DNA of 35,066 bases from CAZZNQ01 sp964655775 (GCA_964655775.1 CAZZNQ010000039.1:1-35066); one strand, 5' to 3'; counted from the stretch's first letter, positions 1 through 8,711 are shown. The notes: a model not told the origin generated them from the sequence alone. A program made the numbers and translations.

Positions 1-1
1 C

Positions 2-112
2 CCTATATACAAGAAGACTGCCGCATTCGGCCACTTCGGCCGACCGGAACCCGAGTTCACCTGGGAGCGCACAGACAAGGCCGATCTCCTGCGGGAGAAG
101 GCCGGACTGTGA
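2..112 (+). CDS. metK: S-adenosylmethionine synthetase, C-terminal fragment
   Basis: Only the last 36 codons and the stop are inside the window; the gene begins to the left. The translated end reads PIYKKTAAFGHFGR followed by FTWERTDKADLLREKAGL, the characteristic C-terminus of bacterial methionine adenosyltransferase (the Y-x-KTAAYGHFGR and FTWE-x-TD blocks). MetK makes SAM from methionine and ATP in the cytoplasm. The next gene on the same strand, 66 bp downstream, is ahcY, which removes the SAH left by SAM-dependent methylation, so the pair looks like an activated-methyl-cycle operon. Identification rests on a short but very conserved segment. Confidence 0.9.
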   Translation, partial: PIYKKTAAFGHFGRPEPEFTWERTDKADLLREKAGL

Positions 113-178
113 CCGCCCCGCAGGGCCACGCGCTATGCCGGCGACCGGCAACGCCTCAACTCAAGGAGACCCACCCCC

Positions 179-1438
179 ATGGAGCACCACGTAAGCGACC
201 TGAATCTGGCGGATGAGGGGCTGCGCCGCATCGAATGGGCCGAACGGGCAATGCCCGTGCTGGACCAGGTGATGGAACGGTTCGAACAGGAAAAACCCCT
301 GGACGGCGTGCGCATCTCCGCGTGCCTCCACGTGACCGCAGAAACCGCGAACCTCGCGCGCACCCTCCAGGCCGGCGGGGCGGACCTGGTCCTGTGCGCA
401 TCGAATCCGCTGAGCACCCAGGACGACATAGCCGCTTCGCTGGTGCGGGATTTCTCGATACCCGTCTTTGCCGTTCGAGGCGAAGACAAGGACACCTACT
501 ACGAGCACATCACGCGCGCCCTGGCCCACGAACCCAACCTCACCATTGACGACGGCGCGGATCTGGTGACCGCGATCCTGACCGAGCGGGCCGACCTGGC
601 GGACGCCATCCTCGCGAGCCTGGAAGAGACCACCACCGGCGTCAATCGCCTGCGCGCGATGGAAGCCGACGGCGTGCTCCGCTTCCCGGTTTTCGCGGTA
701 AACGACGCCAAGACCAAGCACCTGTTCGACAATCGCTACGGGACGGGCCAGAGCTCCGTCGACGGCATTATCCGCAGCACGGACGTGCTCCTGGCGGGCA
801 TGAACGTAGTCGTGGCCGGCTACGGCATGTGCGGACGCGGCGTGTCACGCCGCATGCGCGGCATGGGCGCGCACGTAACCGTCACCGAGGTGAACCCGCT
901 TCGTGCCCTGGAGGCGGCGATGGACGGCTTCCCCGTCTGCCCCATGGCCGAGGCCGCGGCCAAGGGCGACCTGTTCATAACGGTCACGGGCGACGCGGCG
1001 GTGCTGCGCAAAGAGCACTTCGACGTGATGCATGACGGCGCGATGGTGTGCAACGCGGGGCATTTCAACGTGGAGATATCCATTGACGAGCTGGCCGACA
1101 TGGCCGAGGACATCGTGCGCCACGTGCGACCGAACGTGGACGAGTTCCGGCTCGAGAGCGGCAAACGCATCTATCTACTCGGCGAGGGGCGCCTGATAAA
1201 CCTGGCCGCGGCGGAGGGGCATCCGGCGTCGGTCATGGACATGAGCTTCGCGGTGCAGGCGCTTACCTCCGAGTACAGCGTGCGCAACACGCAGGACCTC
1301 GAGCCCGTCGTCTACTCGGTGCCCGAGGAGATTGACGCCTGGGTGGCACGGCTCAAGCTCGGCGCCATGCGCATCCGCATCGACGAGCTTACGGACCGCC
1401 AGAAGCAGTACATGTCCGGCTGGCGCGAGGGCACGTAA
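179..1438 (+). CDS. ahcY: S-adenosylhomocysteinase (adenosylhomocysteine hydrolase)
   Basis: 419 residues. The enzyme splits S-adenosylhomocysteine into adenosine and homocysteine with bound NAD, relieving product inhibition of methyltransferases. Visible signatures are SACLHVTAETANLARTL near residue 47, EETTTG at 149-154, the substrate and hinge region NDAKTKHLFDNRYGTGQS at 175-192, and the Rossmann NAD-binding loop GYGMCGRG at 214-221. The length and the ending QYMSGWREGT match the short archaeal/Thermotoga-like form, which lacks the roughly 40-residue insertion and the KxxYRY tail of many bacterial and eukaryotic enzymes. The ATG at 179 is preceded by AAGGAG at 163-168. It follows metK at 66 bp and is probably co-transcribed with it. 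No convincing terminator separates it from the convergent gene that follows. Confidence 0.96.
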   Translation: MEHHVSDLNLADEGLRRIEWAERAMPVLDQVMERFEQEKPLDGVRISACLHVTAETANLARTLQAGGADLVLCASNPLSTQDDIAASLVRDFSIPVFAVRGEDKDTYYEHITRALAHEPNLTIDDGADLVTAILTERADLADAILASLEETTTGVNRLRAMEADGVLRFPVFAVNDAKTKHLFDNRYGTGQSSVDGIIRSTDVLLAGMNVVVAGYGMCGRGVSRRMRGMGAHVTVTEVNPLRALEAAMDGFPVCPMAEAAAKGDLFITVTGDAAVLRKEHFDVMHDGAMVCNAGHFNVEISIDELADMAEDIVRHVRPNVDEFRLESGKRIYLLGEGRLINLAAAEGHPASVMDMSFAVQALTSEYSVRNTQDLEPVVYSVPEEIDAWVARLKLGAMRIRIDELTDRQKQYMSGWREGT

Positions 1439-1522
1439 CGCAGAATCAGCGAGGGGAGCCGCCCGGCGTGAGGTCTGCCGGTCGAGCCCCCCTCGAGTGG
1501 GAGGAAGCTATTTGAGGCGCGC

Positions 1523-2845
1523 TCAGCTCAGCACGCAGCGACCCTCCTTCATAGTCACCAACAGGGCGCGCCGCAGTTCTCGATAGGCCATCTCCAGGTC
1601 GGGATCGTCCCGATTCTCGTTCCAGCGTGCCAGCGCTTCCCGGGCACGGCCGGCCAGTTCAAAAGCCACCTGCCTGACTTCGCCGTCCGCCAGGTAGCTG
1701 CTGCTCGGTTTAGCTGTGCGCTTAGTTCGTGTCTTCGTCTCTGCTTCGGAGACCGGCGGCTTGCCTCCGGCCAACCTCTTCGCCCAACGGAAGACCACCA
1801 GCGGCGCGTACTTGAGCTGGCCGTTGCTCTGGAAATACCGCCGAACAGAACCCGTTCGTATACCGGTTCGCTTCGAGATCGCCCTGTAGATCTCCTCCTT
1901 GGTGTCGAAAAGCCTCTCCAGCGCCGGCACCAGGGCCTGCGTCTCCTCCACGGGCACGGCCCTATGCTCGTCGGAGGCATCGATGTCCCGTCCATCGGCG
2001 GCTGCCTGCAGCCATTGTCGCAGGCATGTGCGTATGGCTACCTGAATGCGTTTGGCCTTCTTGCGACCACTCAGCGCCTTGTGCACGCAATCGTACTTAA
2101 GATTCGTCGCTTCGGCTATGGCCTTGTGCATCGCACTGTGGCTGCGAAAGAGCAGCGTCTCGCGCGCGTTCTCCAGCCACTCATCGGGGTCCGTGTCGCC
2201 GACCAGATCCGTCAGCGGCACCAGTCCCGACCGGAACCGCGACTCTATGCGCCTTACAAGGCTGACCAAGCAGCGGGGCACCCGCCCGCCCTGCTTCGGC
2301 TCCCGCAGCAGCGACTTCAGTTCCTCGCTATCAAGGCCGAACCCGCGCTTGTCCAGTTCCTGCTGCAGGCATTCGGCCAGGGCGTCCACGTCCAGCTCGC
2401 CCAGTTCGTCGCCCTTCTCGAGCGGCTCCGCCAGAGCGGCCGCGTCTCCGTACTGCAGTCGAAGGTACTGGCGGTGCCCATTGAGCAAAAGAGCATCCGC
2501 GACCGCATCCCGCCGCTCTTTGTCCGCTTTAAGAAGCGAATCCAGAAGGGCCCGATTGTCGCTGCCCAGGGCTTCCACCTCGTTCCAGATTCCGGAGATC
2601 TTCCCGATCTCCCGAACCAACTTGCCCCGCAGGCCGAGCATCCGCTCGACGGCTTCATCAAGGGAGCAGTCCACCTCGCCGTCGCGTTCGCGCAACAGCG
2701 ATTCCAGGGCGTCCTTCTCCTCGAACTTTGCCGCCAACCCTTGGGCCAGGGCCGATTCGTCAACCTCGTGGCCTACGGCCTGCATCAGGCTTGAGTACAC
2801 TTCGTACGCATCGATGAGATCGGATTCTGCCACGCCGTTTGACAT
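1523..2845 (-). CDS. Unrecognised protein with two helix-turn-helix-like repeats
   Basis: About 440 residues if it starts at the ATG at 2845, which has GGGGA upstream; an in-frame ATG at 2875 would add 10 residues. I do not recognise a named family. There is no signal peptide or membrane segment. The N-terminal half is helical and charged (many E, K, L). Two 45-residue blocks at about 237-281 and 317-361 align without gaps: both carry a helix with AI(A/S), then T-(N/G)-(L/I), a conserved V in the presumed recognition helix, then a basic stretch (SGRKKAKRIQ in the first, QSNGQLKY in the second). This looks like a duplicated helix-turn-helix DNA-binding module. A basic linker KTRTKRTAK follows, then a helical C-terminus. 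It is convergent with ahcY and its upstream region is long and non-coding, so it is probably a single-gene unit. A transcription regulator is plausible but not shown. Confidence 0.75.
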   Translation of the reverse strand: MSNGVAESDLIDAYEVYSSLMQAVGHEVDESALAQGLAAKFEEKDALESLLRERDGEVDCSLDEAVERMLGLRGKLVREIGKISGIWNEVEALGSDNRALLDSLLKADKERRDAVADALLLNGHRQYLRLQYGDAAALAEPLEKGDELGELDVDALAECLQQELDKRGFGLDSEELKSLLREPKQGGRVPRCLVSLVRRIESRFRSGLVPLTDLVGDTDPDEWLENARETLLFRSHSAMHKAIAEATNLKYDCVHKALSGRKKAKRIQVAIRTCLRQWLQAAADGRDIDASDEHRAVPVEETQALVPALERLFDTKEEIYRAISKRTGIRTGSVRRYFQSNGQLKYAPLVVFRWAKRLAGGKPPVSEAETKTRTKRTAKPSSSYLADGEVRQVAFELAGRAREALARWNENRDDPDLEMAYRELRRALLVTMKEGRCVLS

Positions 2846-3243
2846 GGTGGTCCCCACAGAACTGATTCCGGACATATAAGAATATGAAAGAGAACCCAAT
2901 AGCGGGCCTCTCTTCCCCATGCAAGATCAATGCCAGCCCCGCGTCCGGCAGGGTTGTCGGATGCCTCGGCATGGTGCCGGCGCGCCTCTGTGCCCGCATC
3001 CAGACGCCTATACTGGGACCAGCACATACGCTTTATACGGTTACTCAGCAAGATCTTACGGCACATCTATCGTGCGTGCCGAACCAGTGGCGTTGTCGAG
3101 GAGCTACGAGGAGAATGCGGTGCCGGAATCGGGGTAACGACGGGATGGGGCCCGGCATAGGTCGGTCACAGACCGGTCAAACCGTGACCGAGATGGTCAC
3201 GCTGTAACTCCCAGCGGCAGCGCAGCGCCACCTTTCTTGCGGG
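2846..3243. other. Intergenic region, no convincing gene
   Basis: 398 bases between the start of the helix-turn-helix protein and the stop of cvpA. Short open frames occur on both strands but lack ribosome-binding sites and recognisable protein sequence. The centre (about 3020-3060) is relatively AT-rich and could hold the promoter of the leftward gene, but I see no well-spaced -35/-10 pair. The part nearest cvpA contains a cluster of GGTCA/TGACC half-sites, listed separately. Confidence 0.5.
3163..3200. repeat. Four phased GGTCA half-sites (inverted-repeat array)
   Basis: CGGTCAC at 3163-3169 is an exact inverted match to GTGACCG at 3184-3190. Between them lies the 8-bp palindrome GACCGGTC at 3171-3178, and GTGACC at 3184-3189 also pairs with GGTCAC at 3195-3200 across a 5-nt loop. 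The half-site GGTCA (or its complement) therefore begins at about 3164, 3175, 3185 and 3195, near one per helical turn. It lies 44 bp past the cvpA stop. It could be a protein-binding array or, as RNA, two mutually exclusive hairpins; no T-run follows. Confidence 0.5.
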
Positions 3244-3849
3244 TCAGGACGCGTCGCGCGTCCTCCCCGCCGGCAGCACAGTTCCGTTTGCCTCCGTGTA
3301 TGCCGGTGCGGAAAGCTCGTTGGACCGCATGTCGTCGGGCAGGACATAGACGAAGGCACGCACCACCACCGCCATCGCATTCGGTCCGACGGACTTCTCG
3401 ACGTAGGATCGTGCACGACCGTCCATATCCGCATACTGGAGCACGAAAAAGGAGACCACACCCACAACCAACGCTCCGGAGACCGCTCCGAAAGCAGCGC
3501 CCATGATGCGATCCGCCAACTGGGGCTTGAGCGCGTTGATCAATCCACGGAAGAGGAAGGTGACGAGATAACACGCCAGAAGCGAAGCCAGAAACACGCC
3601 AACTGCGCTCCCGATTATGCGGACGGAGTCGCCCGGTTCCGCGCCCAGGAAATCGGCGACCGTGGGATGGTAGACATAACTGACAAACAAACTCGCTACA
3701 AGGCTCACCAGAAAGAGGATTTGCCAGATCAGGCCCGTCCAGAAACCCACCACGAGCCCCACCATCAGCATAACCATCATTGCCATGTCGGCAAGGCCGA
3801 AGATACCGGCCAGTTTCCAACCTGAGTCGATCATTGCCATAGTGTACAT
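3244..3849 (-). CDS. cvpA: CvpA-family inner-membrane protein
   Basis: 201 residues from the ATG at 3849, chosen because AGGAGGT lies 6 nt upstream; an open frame continues upstream without a better start. The protein has four strongly hydrophobic helices (about residues 18-36, 37-58, 77-100 and 115-135) separated by short loops, and no signal peptidase site. The segment LADRIMGAAFGAVSGALVVGVVSFF matches the CvpA/colicin V production family, small multipass membrane proteins linked to envelope integrity and purine-related phenotypes in other bacteria. The C-terminal 60 residues are polar and probably cytoplasmic. It is divergent from pncB across 212 bp. Confidence 0.8.
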   Translation of the reverse strand: MYTMAMIDSGWKLAGIFGLADMAMMVMLMVGLVVGFWTGLIWQILFLVSLVASLFVSYVYHPTVADFLGAEPGDSVRIIGSAVGVFLASLLACYLVTFLFRGLINALKPQLADRIMGAAFGAVSGALVVGVVSFFVLQYADMDGRARSYVEKSVGPNAMAVVVRAFVYVLPDDMRSNELSAPAYTEANGTVLPAGRTRDAS

Positions 3850-3900
3850 AGCACCACCTCCTGACTCAGAACACGCAAAAGCCATGCCCTTCAGCCCGCC

Positions 3901-3924
3901 CGCCTCTGGAAGAGCCAGGAGGCG
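3901..3924 (-). other. Hairpin in the presumed cvpA leader
   Basis: CGCCTC (3901-3906) and TGG (3907-3909) pair with CCA (3915-3917) and GAGGCG (3919-3924) across an AAGAG loop with a single bulged G. This makes a nine-pair stem about 50 nt upstream of the cvpA start on the minus strand. Its role is unknown; it might affect leader stability. Confidence 0.35.
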
Positions 3925-3986
3925 TTCAGACACCCTGAGAAGTCCATATCCAGCGTCCGCATGCCGTCCGCCGCCACTGCGTCTTA

Positions 3987-4014
3987 TTGAAACACCGCCG
4001 CCGTCCGATATACT
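3987..4014 (+). promoter_or_regulatory. Candidate sigma70-type promoter of the pncB operon
   Basis: TTGAAA at 3987-3992 and TATACT at 4009-4014 are separated by 16 bp; both hexamers match the consensus at five of six positions. The predicted transcript would start near 4021, about 40 nt before the pncB ATG. The same 16-bp spacing recurs in several other candidate promoters of the window. Confidence 0.6.
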
Positions 4015-4029
4015 GCAATAAGCGGACGG
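4001..4029. promoter_or_regulatory. Inverted repeat around the pncB -10 box (candidate operator)
   Basis: CCGTCCG at 4001-4007 and CGGACGG at 4023-4029 are perfect inverted repeats with 15 bp between them. Their centres are 22 bp apart, about two helical turns, and they bracket the TATACT box. This geometry fits a dimeric repressor site. No regulator gene is adjacent. Confidence 0.4.
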
Positions 4030-4061
4030 GCTATCGTTTCCGGAGTCGAGGGGGGCTGCCG

Positions 4062-5438
4062 ATGGGCCTGGAGCAAGCCGAGCGCGCGCTGTGCACGGAT
4101 CTGTACCAACTCACCATGGCCGCGGCGTATCACGACCTGAACATGACGCGCAGGGCTGCCTTCGAGATGTTCGTGCGCCAACTCCCGCACGACCGTTCCT
4201 ATATGCTCTGCGCCGGTCTTGAGCAGGTTGTCTCCTACCTCCAGGACCTCCGGTTTACTTCCACGCAAATCGACTACATCCGGAGTCTGCCGGATTTCGA
4301 CGGGATCTCCGACGACTTCACCGACTATCTTGCCGATTTCCGCTTCACCGGCACCGTGTTTGCCATGCCGGAGGGCACGGTGGCCTTCGCCGATGAGCCG
4401 CTGCTGCGCGTGGAGGCGCCCATCATTGAGGCACAGATTGTGGAGACCTTCCTGCTGAGCCAGATCAACTACCAGACCTTGGTGGCGACCAAGGCTGCGC
4501 GCGTGGTTAGGTCGGCAGAACTGGACGGCCGCGGACGCCTTGTCGCCGACTTCGGCACACGCCGCGCGCACGGCCCGGACGCCGGTGTGCTGGCAGCCAG
4601 GGCGTGCTACATAGCCGGATGCGCGTCCAGTTCCAACGTGGAGGCGGGCTTTCGGCTGGGCATGCCCGTGTCGGGCACCGAGGCGCACAGCTTCATTATG
4701 GCGTTCGACCACGAGGAGGATGCCTTCCAAGGCTACTGCCGCTGTTTCGGCGAGAAGTCCATTCTGCTCATCGACACGTACGACGTGATCGAGGGCGCCC
4801 GGGCAGCCGTTCGTTCGTGCCCGAAGATGAGGGGCGTCCGCATAGACAGCGGCGACCTGGAGTCGCTGGGCCGGAAGGTTCGCCGGATACTGGACGAGGC
4901 GGGCCTGGAGGACGCGATCATTGTGGGCAGCGGGGACCTGGACGAGTACGCCATCGCCGATCTCGTCCGCGCGGGAGCGCCCTACGACGCTTTCGGGGTC
5001 GGCACGAAGATGGTCACCAGTGAAGACGCCGCGGCGCTGGGCGGCGTGTATAAGCTGGTGGCGGTTGAGAAGAATGGCCACTGGGAGCCCAGGTGCAAGT
5101 TCAGCGCGGAGAAGGCCACCTACCCCGGCCCCAAGCAGGTGTTCCGGTTTCACGAAACGGCCAGCGGCGCCTTTCTCAGGGACGTGATCGCCTCGGCCGA
5201 TGAGGATTGCCCACCGCAGGCGGAGCCACTTCTGCAGACGGTGATGAAGGACGGAAGGCTCACGGAAGAGCCGCCCGAGCTGGAAGAGATCCGCGAGCGC
5301 GCGGCGGAGCAGTTGAGGCGCCTGCCCGACGAATACCAGCGCCTTCACGAGCCGGATGACTATCCGGTGAGCGTAAGCCGGAGACTCGAAGGCGTGCTCC
5401 GGTCCTTCGAAGAGCAATGGGAGGAGGGCAGGGAATGA
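4062..5438 (+). CDS. pncB: Nicotinate phosphoribosyltransferase
   Basis: 458 residues from the ATG at 4062, preceded by a GAGGGGG ribosome-binding site; the frame extends upstream to a TTG with no support. The enzyme joins nicotinate and PRPP to give nicotinate mononucleotide, the first step of the Preiss-Handler NAD salvage route. Signatures are CTDLYQLTMA at 11-20, VADFGTRRAHG at 161-171 (with the active-site His), GTEAHSFIMAF at 205-215 and RIDSGDL at 260-266 in the phosphoribosyl-binding part. The length fits the family. Its stop overlaps the start of the next gene (ATGA, 5435-5438), so translation is probably coupled to the isochorismatase-fold protein that may supply nicotinate. Confidence 0.95.
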   Translation: MGLEQAERALCTDLYQLTMAAAYHDLNMTRRAAFEMFVRQLPHDRSYMLCAGLEQVVSYLQDLRFTSTQIDYIRSLPDFDGISDDFTDYLADFRFTGTVFAMPEGTVAFADEPLLRVEAPIIEAQIVETFLLSQINYQTLVATKAARVVRSAELDGRGRLVADFGTRRAHGPDAGVLAARACYIAGCASSSNVEAGFRLGMPVSGTEAHSFIMAFDHEEDAFQGYCRCFGEKSILLIDTYDVIEGARAAVRSCPKMRGVRIDSGDLESLGRKVRRILDEAGLEDAIIVGSGDLDEYAIADLVRAGAPYDAFGVGTKMVTSEDAAALGGVYKLVAVEKNGHWEPRCKFSAEKATYPGPKQVFRFHETASGAFLRDVIASADEDCPPQAEPLLQTVMKDGRLTEEPPELEEIRERAAEQLRRLPDEYQRLHEPDDYPVSVSRRLEGVLRSFEEQWEEGRE

Positions 5439-6060
5439 CAACTCCTTTCCTGTTCTGGGACATTGACACGCAGCACGATTTCATCGATCAGGACGGCAAG
5501 TTGCCCGCTCCGGGCGCGGCCGGCATAGTGCCGCAACTCATCCGGCTGACCCGGGCGGCCGTCCGCGAACGGGTGCCCATCGTCGCTACGGCCGACGCTC
5601 ATGCGGAGGGCGATCCCGAGTTCGAGGAGTTCGGCGCCCACTGCGTTGCCGGCACCTACGGCCAGCGGAAGATCCCCGCCACATCCTGCGAAGGCGCGGT
5701 CGTGGCCGATCCGGACGTGCTGCACGAGCAGTTGCAGGAGCTGGAAGGCGGCCGCATCCCTCAGCTCGTAATCGAGAAGCAGATGCTGAACGCCTTCGAT
5801 GAGCCGGTTGCGGCAAAGGTGCTGGAAGCACTGGACCCGGCCCGGATCTTCGTCTATGGTGTCGCCACCGAATACTGCGTCCGAGTGCAGACTCTGAGCA
5901 TGCTGCGCCGGAACCGCGTTGTGTCGGTCGTGCGAGACGCCGTAAGCGCAATCGACGAGGAGGACGGCCGCGCGGCGATGGAGGAGATGACAGCGGCCGG
6001 CGCCGCCGTCACCGACACCGCGGCCGTGCTGGGTCTCATAGCGAGCTTGGGGAATCAGGC

Positions 6061-6064
<4 letters not shown>
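5435..6064 (+). CDS. Isochorismatase-fold cysteine hydrolase, probable nicotinamidase
   Basis: 209 residues. The cysteine-hydrolase triad is visible: Asp11 in DTQHDF, Lys115 in VIEKQ and Cys148 in GVATEYCV. Possible metal ligands are Asp54 and His56 in ADAH and His69 in GAHC, as in PncA-type nicotinamidases. Nicotinamidases convert nicotinamide to nicotinate, the substrate of the gene directly upstream; the 4-bp overlap with pncB strongly supports this role. The sequence is divergent from classical PncA, so another amidase of the family is possible and I give no symbol. A GAGGAG sequence inside the end of pncB serves as ribosome-binding site. The downstream gene starts at a GTG overlapping this stop. 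Confidence 0.82.
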
Positions 6065-7050
<986 letters not shown>

Positions 7051-7053
<3 letters not shown>

Positions 7054-7079
7054 CAGCCCACTGGGGAGCTGGACTGCTA
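7051..7079. terminator. Candidate bidirectional terminator between moxR and yggT
   Basis: TAGCAG (7051-7056, including the moxR stop) pairs with CTGCTA (7074-7079); after one mismatch, CCA (7058-7060) pairs with TGG (7070-7072), leaving a 9-nt loop. It fills the 33-bp gap between convergent genes. There is no T-run, so an intrinsic terminator is only tentative. Confidence 0.35.
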
Positions 7080-7086
7080 GACCGGC

Positions 7087-7332
7087 TCAGTAGCTCGCCT
7101 GCCGCAGCAGCCCCACTATGAGCCGACAGAGAACAATCACGATCAGCGGCGAGAAGTCCATTCCGCCCATCGGCGGCAACAGCCTGCGAATCGGCTGGAG
7201 CACCGGTTCTGTGATGGAGAGCAGAAACAGGTAGAAGACGTTCCGGCGGTGCCGCATCGGCAGCCAGGAGAACACCGCCCGCACCAGGATCACGATGGCA
7301 TACAGATTGATGACGGCGATCAGGATCGCCAT
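7087..7332 (-). CDS. YggT-family membrane protein
   Basis: 81 residues. Two hydrophobic helices (about 1-24 and 58-77) flank the conserved segment FYLFLLSITEPVLQPIRRLLPP, the hallmark of the YggT family (ITEP-x-L-x-P-x-R), in which VLRPIRR-type motifs are typical. Family members are small integral membrane proteins linked to osmotic tolerance and, in photosynthetic lineages, to cytochrome b6 maturation or nucleoid and division functions; the role here is unknown. The start is preceded by GGAGG. It lies 12 bp downstream of the GH29 gene on the same strand, so the two are probably co-transcribed, an odd pairing. Confidence 0.88.
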   Translation of the reverse strand: MAILIAVINLYAIVILVRAVFSWLPMRHRRNVFYLFLLSITEPVLQPIRRLLPPMGGMDFSPLIVIVLCRLIVGLLRQASY

Positions 7333-7344
7333 GGCCGCCTCCCG

Positions 7345-8559
7345 TCAGCCCGCGCGCGGCGGACCGTCCAGATCCAACTTGATCACGGTGTCGATAGCGT
7401 CCGGTGGATCCTCAGGCAGGCCCTGTATGATGATGCGGCCGTTCCCCGGTTGGGAGACATCGGCTTCGAGGCCCGTCCGTAGCACGGTGGCCCTGTGGAC
7501 ACGGTTCTCGATGCCCGTGACGCATGCCTCGCGGCCCGGCCACCTGAGGACGTGGACGTAAAGGCTGTTTCCCCTGGCGGTGTAGATGCCCACGATTCCG
7601 GCGCGACCCTCGAAGCGGTCCGAACCGTAGATCGACTCTCCGTGCACCTGCATCCAGTCGCCGATCTCGAGCAGGCGCTGACGGTGCTCGGGTCGAATGG
7701 TGCCGTCCTCGCGCGGCCCGCAGTTCAGCAGGTAGTTTCCCCCGCCGGCCGCGGCGCTCACCAGGTTCTGGACGAGTTGCACCGTGGACTTGGTGTTGGG
7801 ATTGTGGCGGCAGTAGCCCCACGTCGGCCAGTCGCCGATGGTCATGCAGGACTCCCACGCCCGCCCCTCTTCAGCCGCTTCCACCTTCTGCTCGGGAGTG
7901 CTGAAGTCCTCGGGGATCCCGGATCGGTTGTTGATGAGGATCTCCGGCTGAAGCCCCCTGGCCATGCCGACCAGCTCGTGCGAACGCCAGAACTCCGGCG
8001 GATCGCTGTAGCCGCGCGGCAGCCATCCGCCGTCGAACCAGAGAACGTCGATCTTGCCGTACTGCGTCAGCAGCTCGCGCACCTGGTCGTGCACCTGCTG
8101 CACCATCGCATCCCGGTCGTCTTCGGTCATCTCCTCGCCCGGCACGTAGCCTCCGAAACGCCAGTCCAGGAGGCTGTAATAGAAGCCGACCCGTATTCCG
8201 CCGCGGCGGCATGCGTCGACGTAGTCGGCGACGAAGTCGTGCCCCGCCGCGCGCTTGACGCTGGTGAAGTCGCTCACCTGACTGTCGAACAGGCAGAACC
8301 CGTCGTGGTGACGGGTCGTGAGCACCATGTAACGCATCCCGGCGTCCTTCGCCAGACGAACCCAACGATCGGGATCGAATGACGTCGGCTGAAACCGGTC
8401 GGCCAGTTGGTCGTATTCCTCCATCGGGATGCGTTCGAAGAAGCGCAACCACTCGCCCCGCGCGGGTATCGAGTAGAGGCCCCAGTGGATGAACATGCCG
8501 AACCGCGCCTCGCTGAACCACTCGAGCCTACTGAGCCGGTCGTCCGCTTCCGCTGCCAT
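7345..8559 (-). CDS. GH29 alpha-L-fucosidase
   Basis: 404 residues from the ATG at 8559, which has GAGGA 9 nt upstream; upstream ATGs at 8601 and 8661 are less well supported. It hydrolyses terminal alpha-L-fucosyl residues by a retaining mechanism. Visible family motifs are W-x-EARFGMFIHWGLYSIPARGEW near residues 14-37, TTRHHDGF at 81-88, and DVLWFDGGW at 171-179 with the likely nucleophile Asp176; WESCMT and the following GDWPTWGY also match. No signal peptide is seen, so it is predicted cytoplasmic and would act on imported oligosaccharides. It has the catalytic barrel plus a short C-terminal beta domain. It is divergent from the GH116 gene and followed by yggT. The natural substrate cannot be told from sequence. 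Confidence 0.92.
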   Translation of the reverse strand: MAAEADDRLSRLEWFSEARFGMFIHWGLYSIPARGEWLRFFERIPMEEYDQLADRFQPTSFDPDRWVRLAKDAGMRYMVLTTRHHDGFCLFDSQVSDFTSVKRAAGHDFVADYVDACRRGGIRVGFYYSLLDWRFGGYVPGEEMTEDDRDAMVQQVHDQVRELLTQYGKIDVLWFDGGWLPRGYSDPPEFWRSHELVGMARGLQPEILINNRSGIPEDFSTPEQKVEAAEEGRAWESCMTIGDWPTWGYCRHNPNTKSTVQLVQNLVSAAAGGGNYLLNCGPREDGTIRPEHRQRLLEIGDWMQVHGESIYGSDRFEGRAGIVGIYTARGNSLYVHVLRWPGREACVTGIENRVHRATVLRTGLEADVSQPGNGRIIIQGLPEDPPDAIDTVIKLDLDGPPRAG

Positions 8560-8626
8560 GTCCCGCGTCCTCGTGCGTTTGCGTCTATGGGAAGAATGCA
8601 TTGGGGAATCATCACCCCTGCCATCG

Positions 8627-8643
8627 GGCATTAGTGTAATGCC
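8627..8643. promoter_or_regulatory. Perfect 17-bp palindrome, candidate operator for the fucosidase gene
   Basis: GGCATTA (8627-8633), three central bases, then TAATGCC (8637-8643): a perfect 7+7 inverted repeat. It covers the presumed -10 box (minus-strand TACACT, 8633-8638) of the GH29 gene and lies about 70 bp from the GH116 promoter. A repressor bound here would block RNA polymerase. No regulator gene is nearby. Confidence 0.6.
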
Positions 8644-8661
8644 TGCCGGCCGCAATTTCAC
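8633..8661 (-). promoter_or_regulatory. Candidate promoter of the GH29-yggT unit
   Basis: On the minus strand GTGAAA (8656-8661) and TACACT (8633-8638) are 17 bp apart, each matching the sigma70 consensus at four or more positions. The predicted start would be near 8626, giving a leader of about 65 nt before the chosen ATG. Confidence 0.45.
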
Positions 8662-8711
8662 CGGCGGGCGGCGCAGGCGATTGCGCGCACCCGACGGGAA
8701 CTAGTCGTCCG

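Noticed and set aside
113..178. Possible SAM or SAH riboswitch between metK and ahcY
   Set aside because: Only 66 bases, with a single 6-bp hairpin (136-150, loop CGA). I could not find the conserved core of any SAM or SAH riboswitch class, and the gap is simply an operon spacer.
1450..1495. Possible terminator after ahcY
   Set aside because: CGAGGGG (1450-1456) can pair with CCCCTCG (1489-1495), but the loop is over 30 nt and there is no T-run, so I do not call it.
1964..2879. Long open frames on the plus strand opposite the helix-turn-helix protein
   Set aside because: Two overlapping frames of about 277 codons lack ribosome-binding sites and have low-complexity Arg/Ser/Leu composition typical of antisense frames in GC-rich genes. 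The minus-strand frame has protein-like composition and internal repeats.
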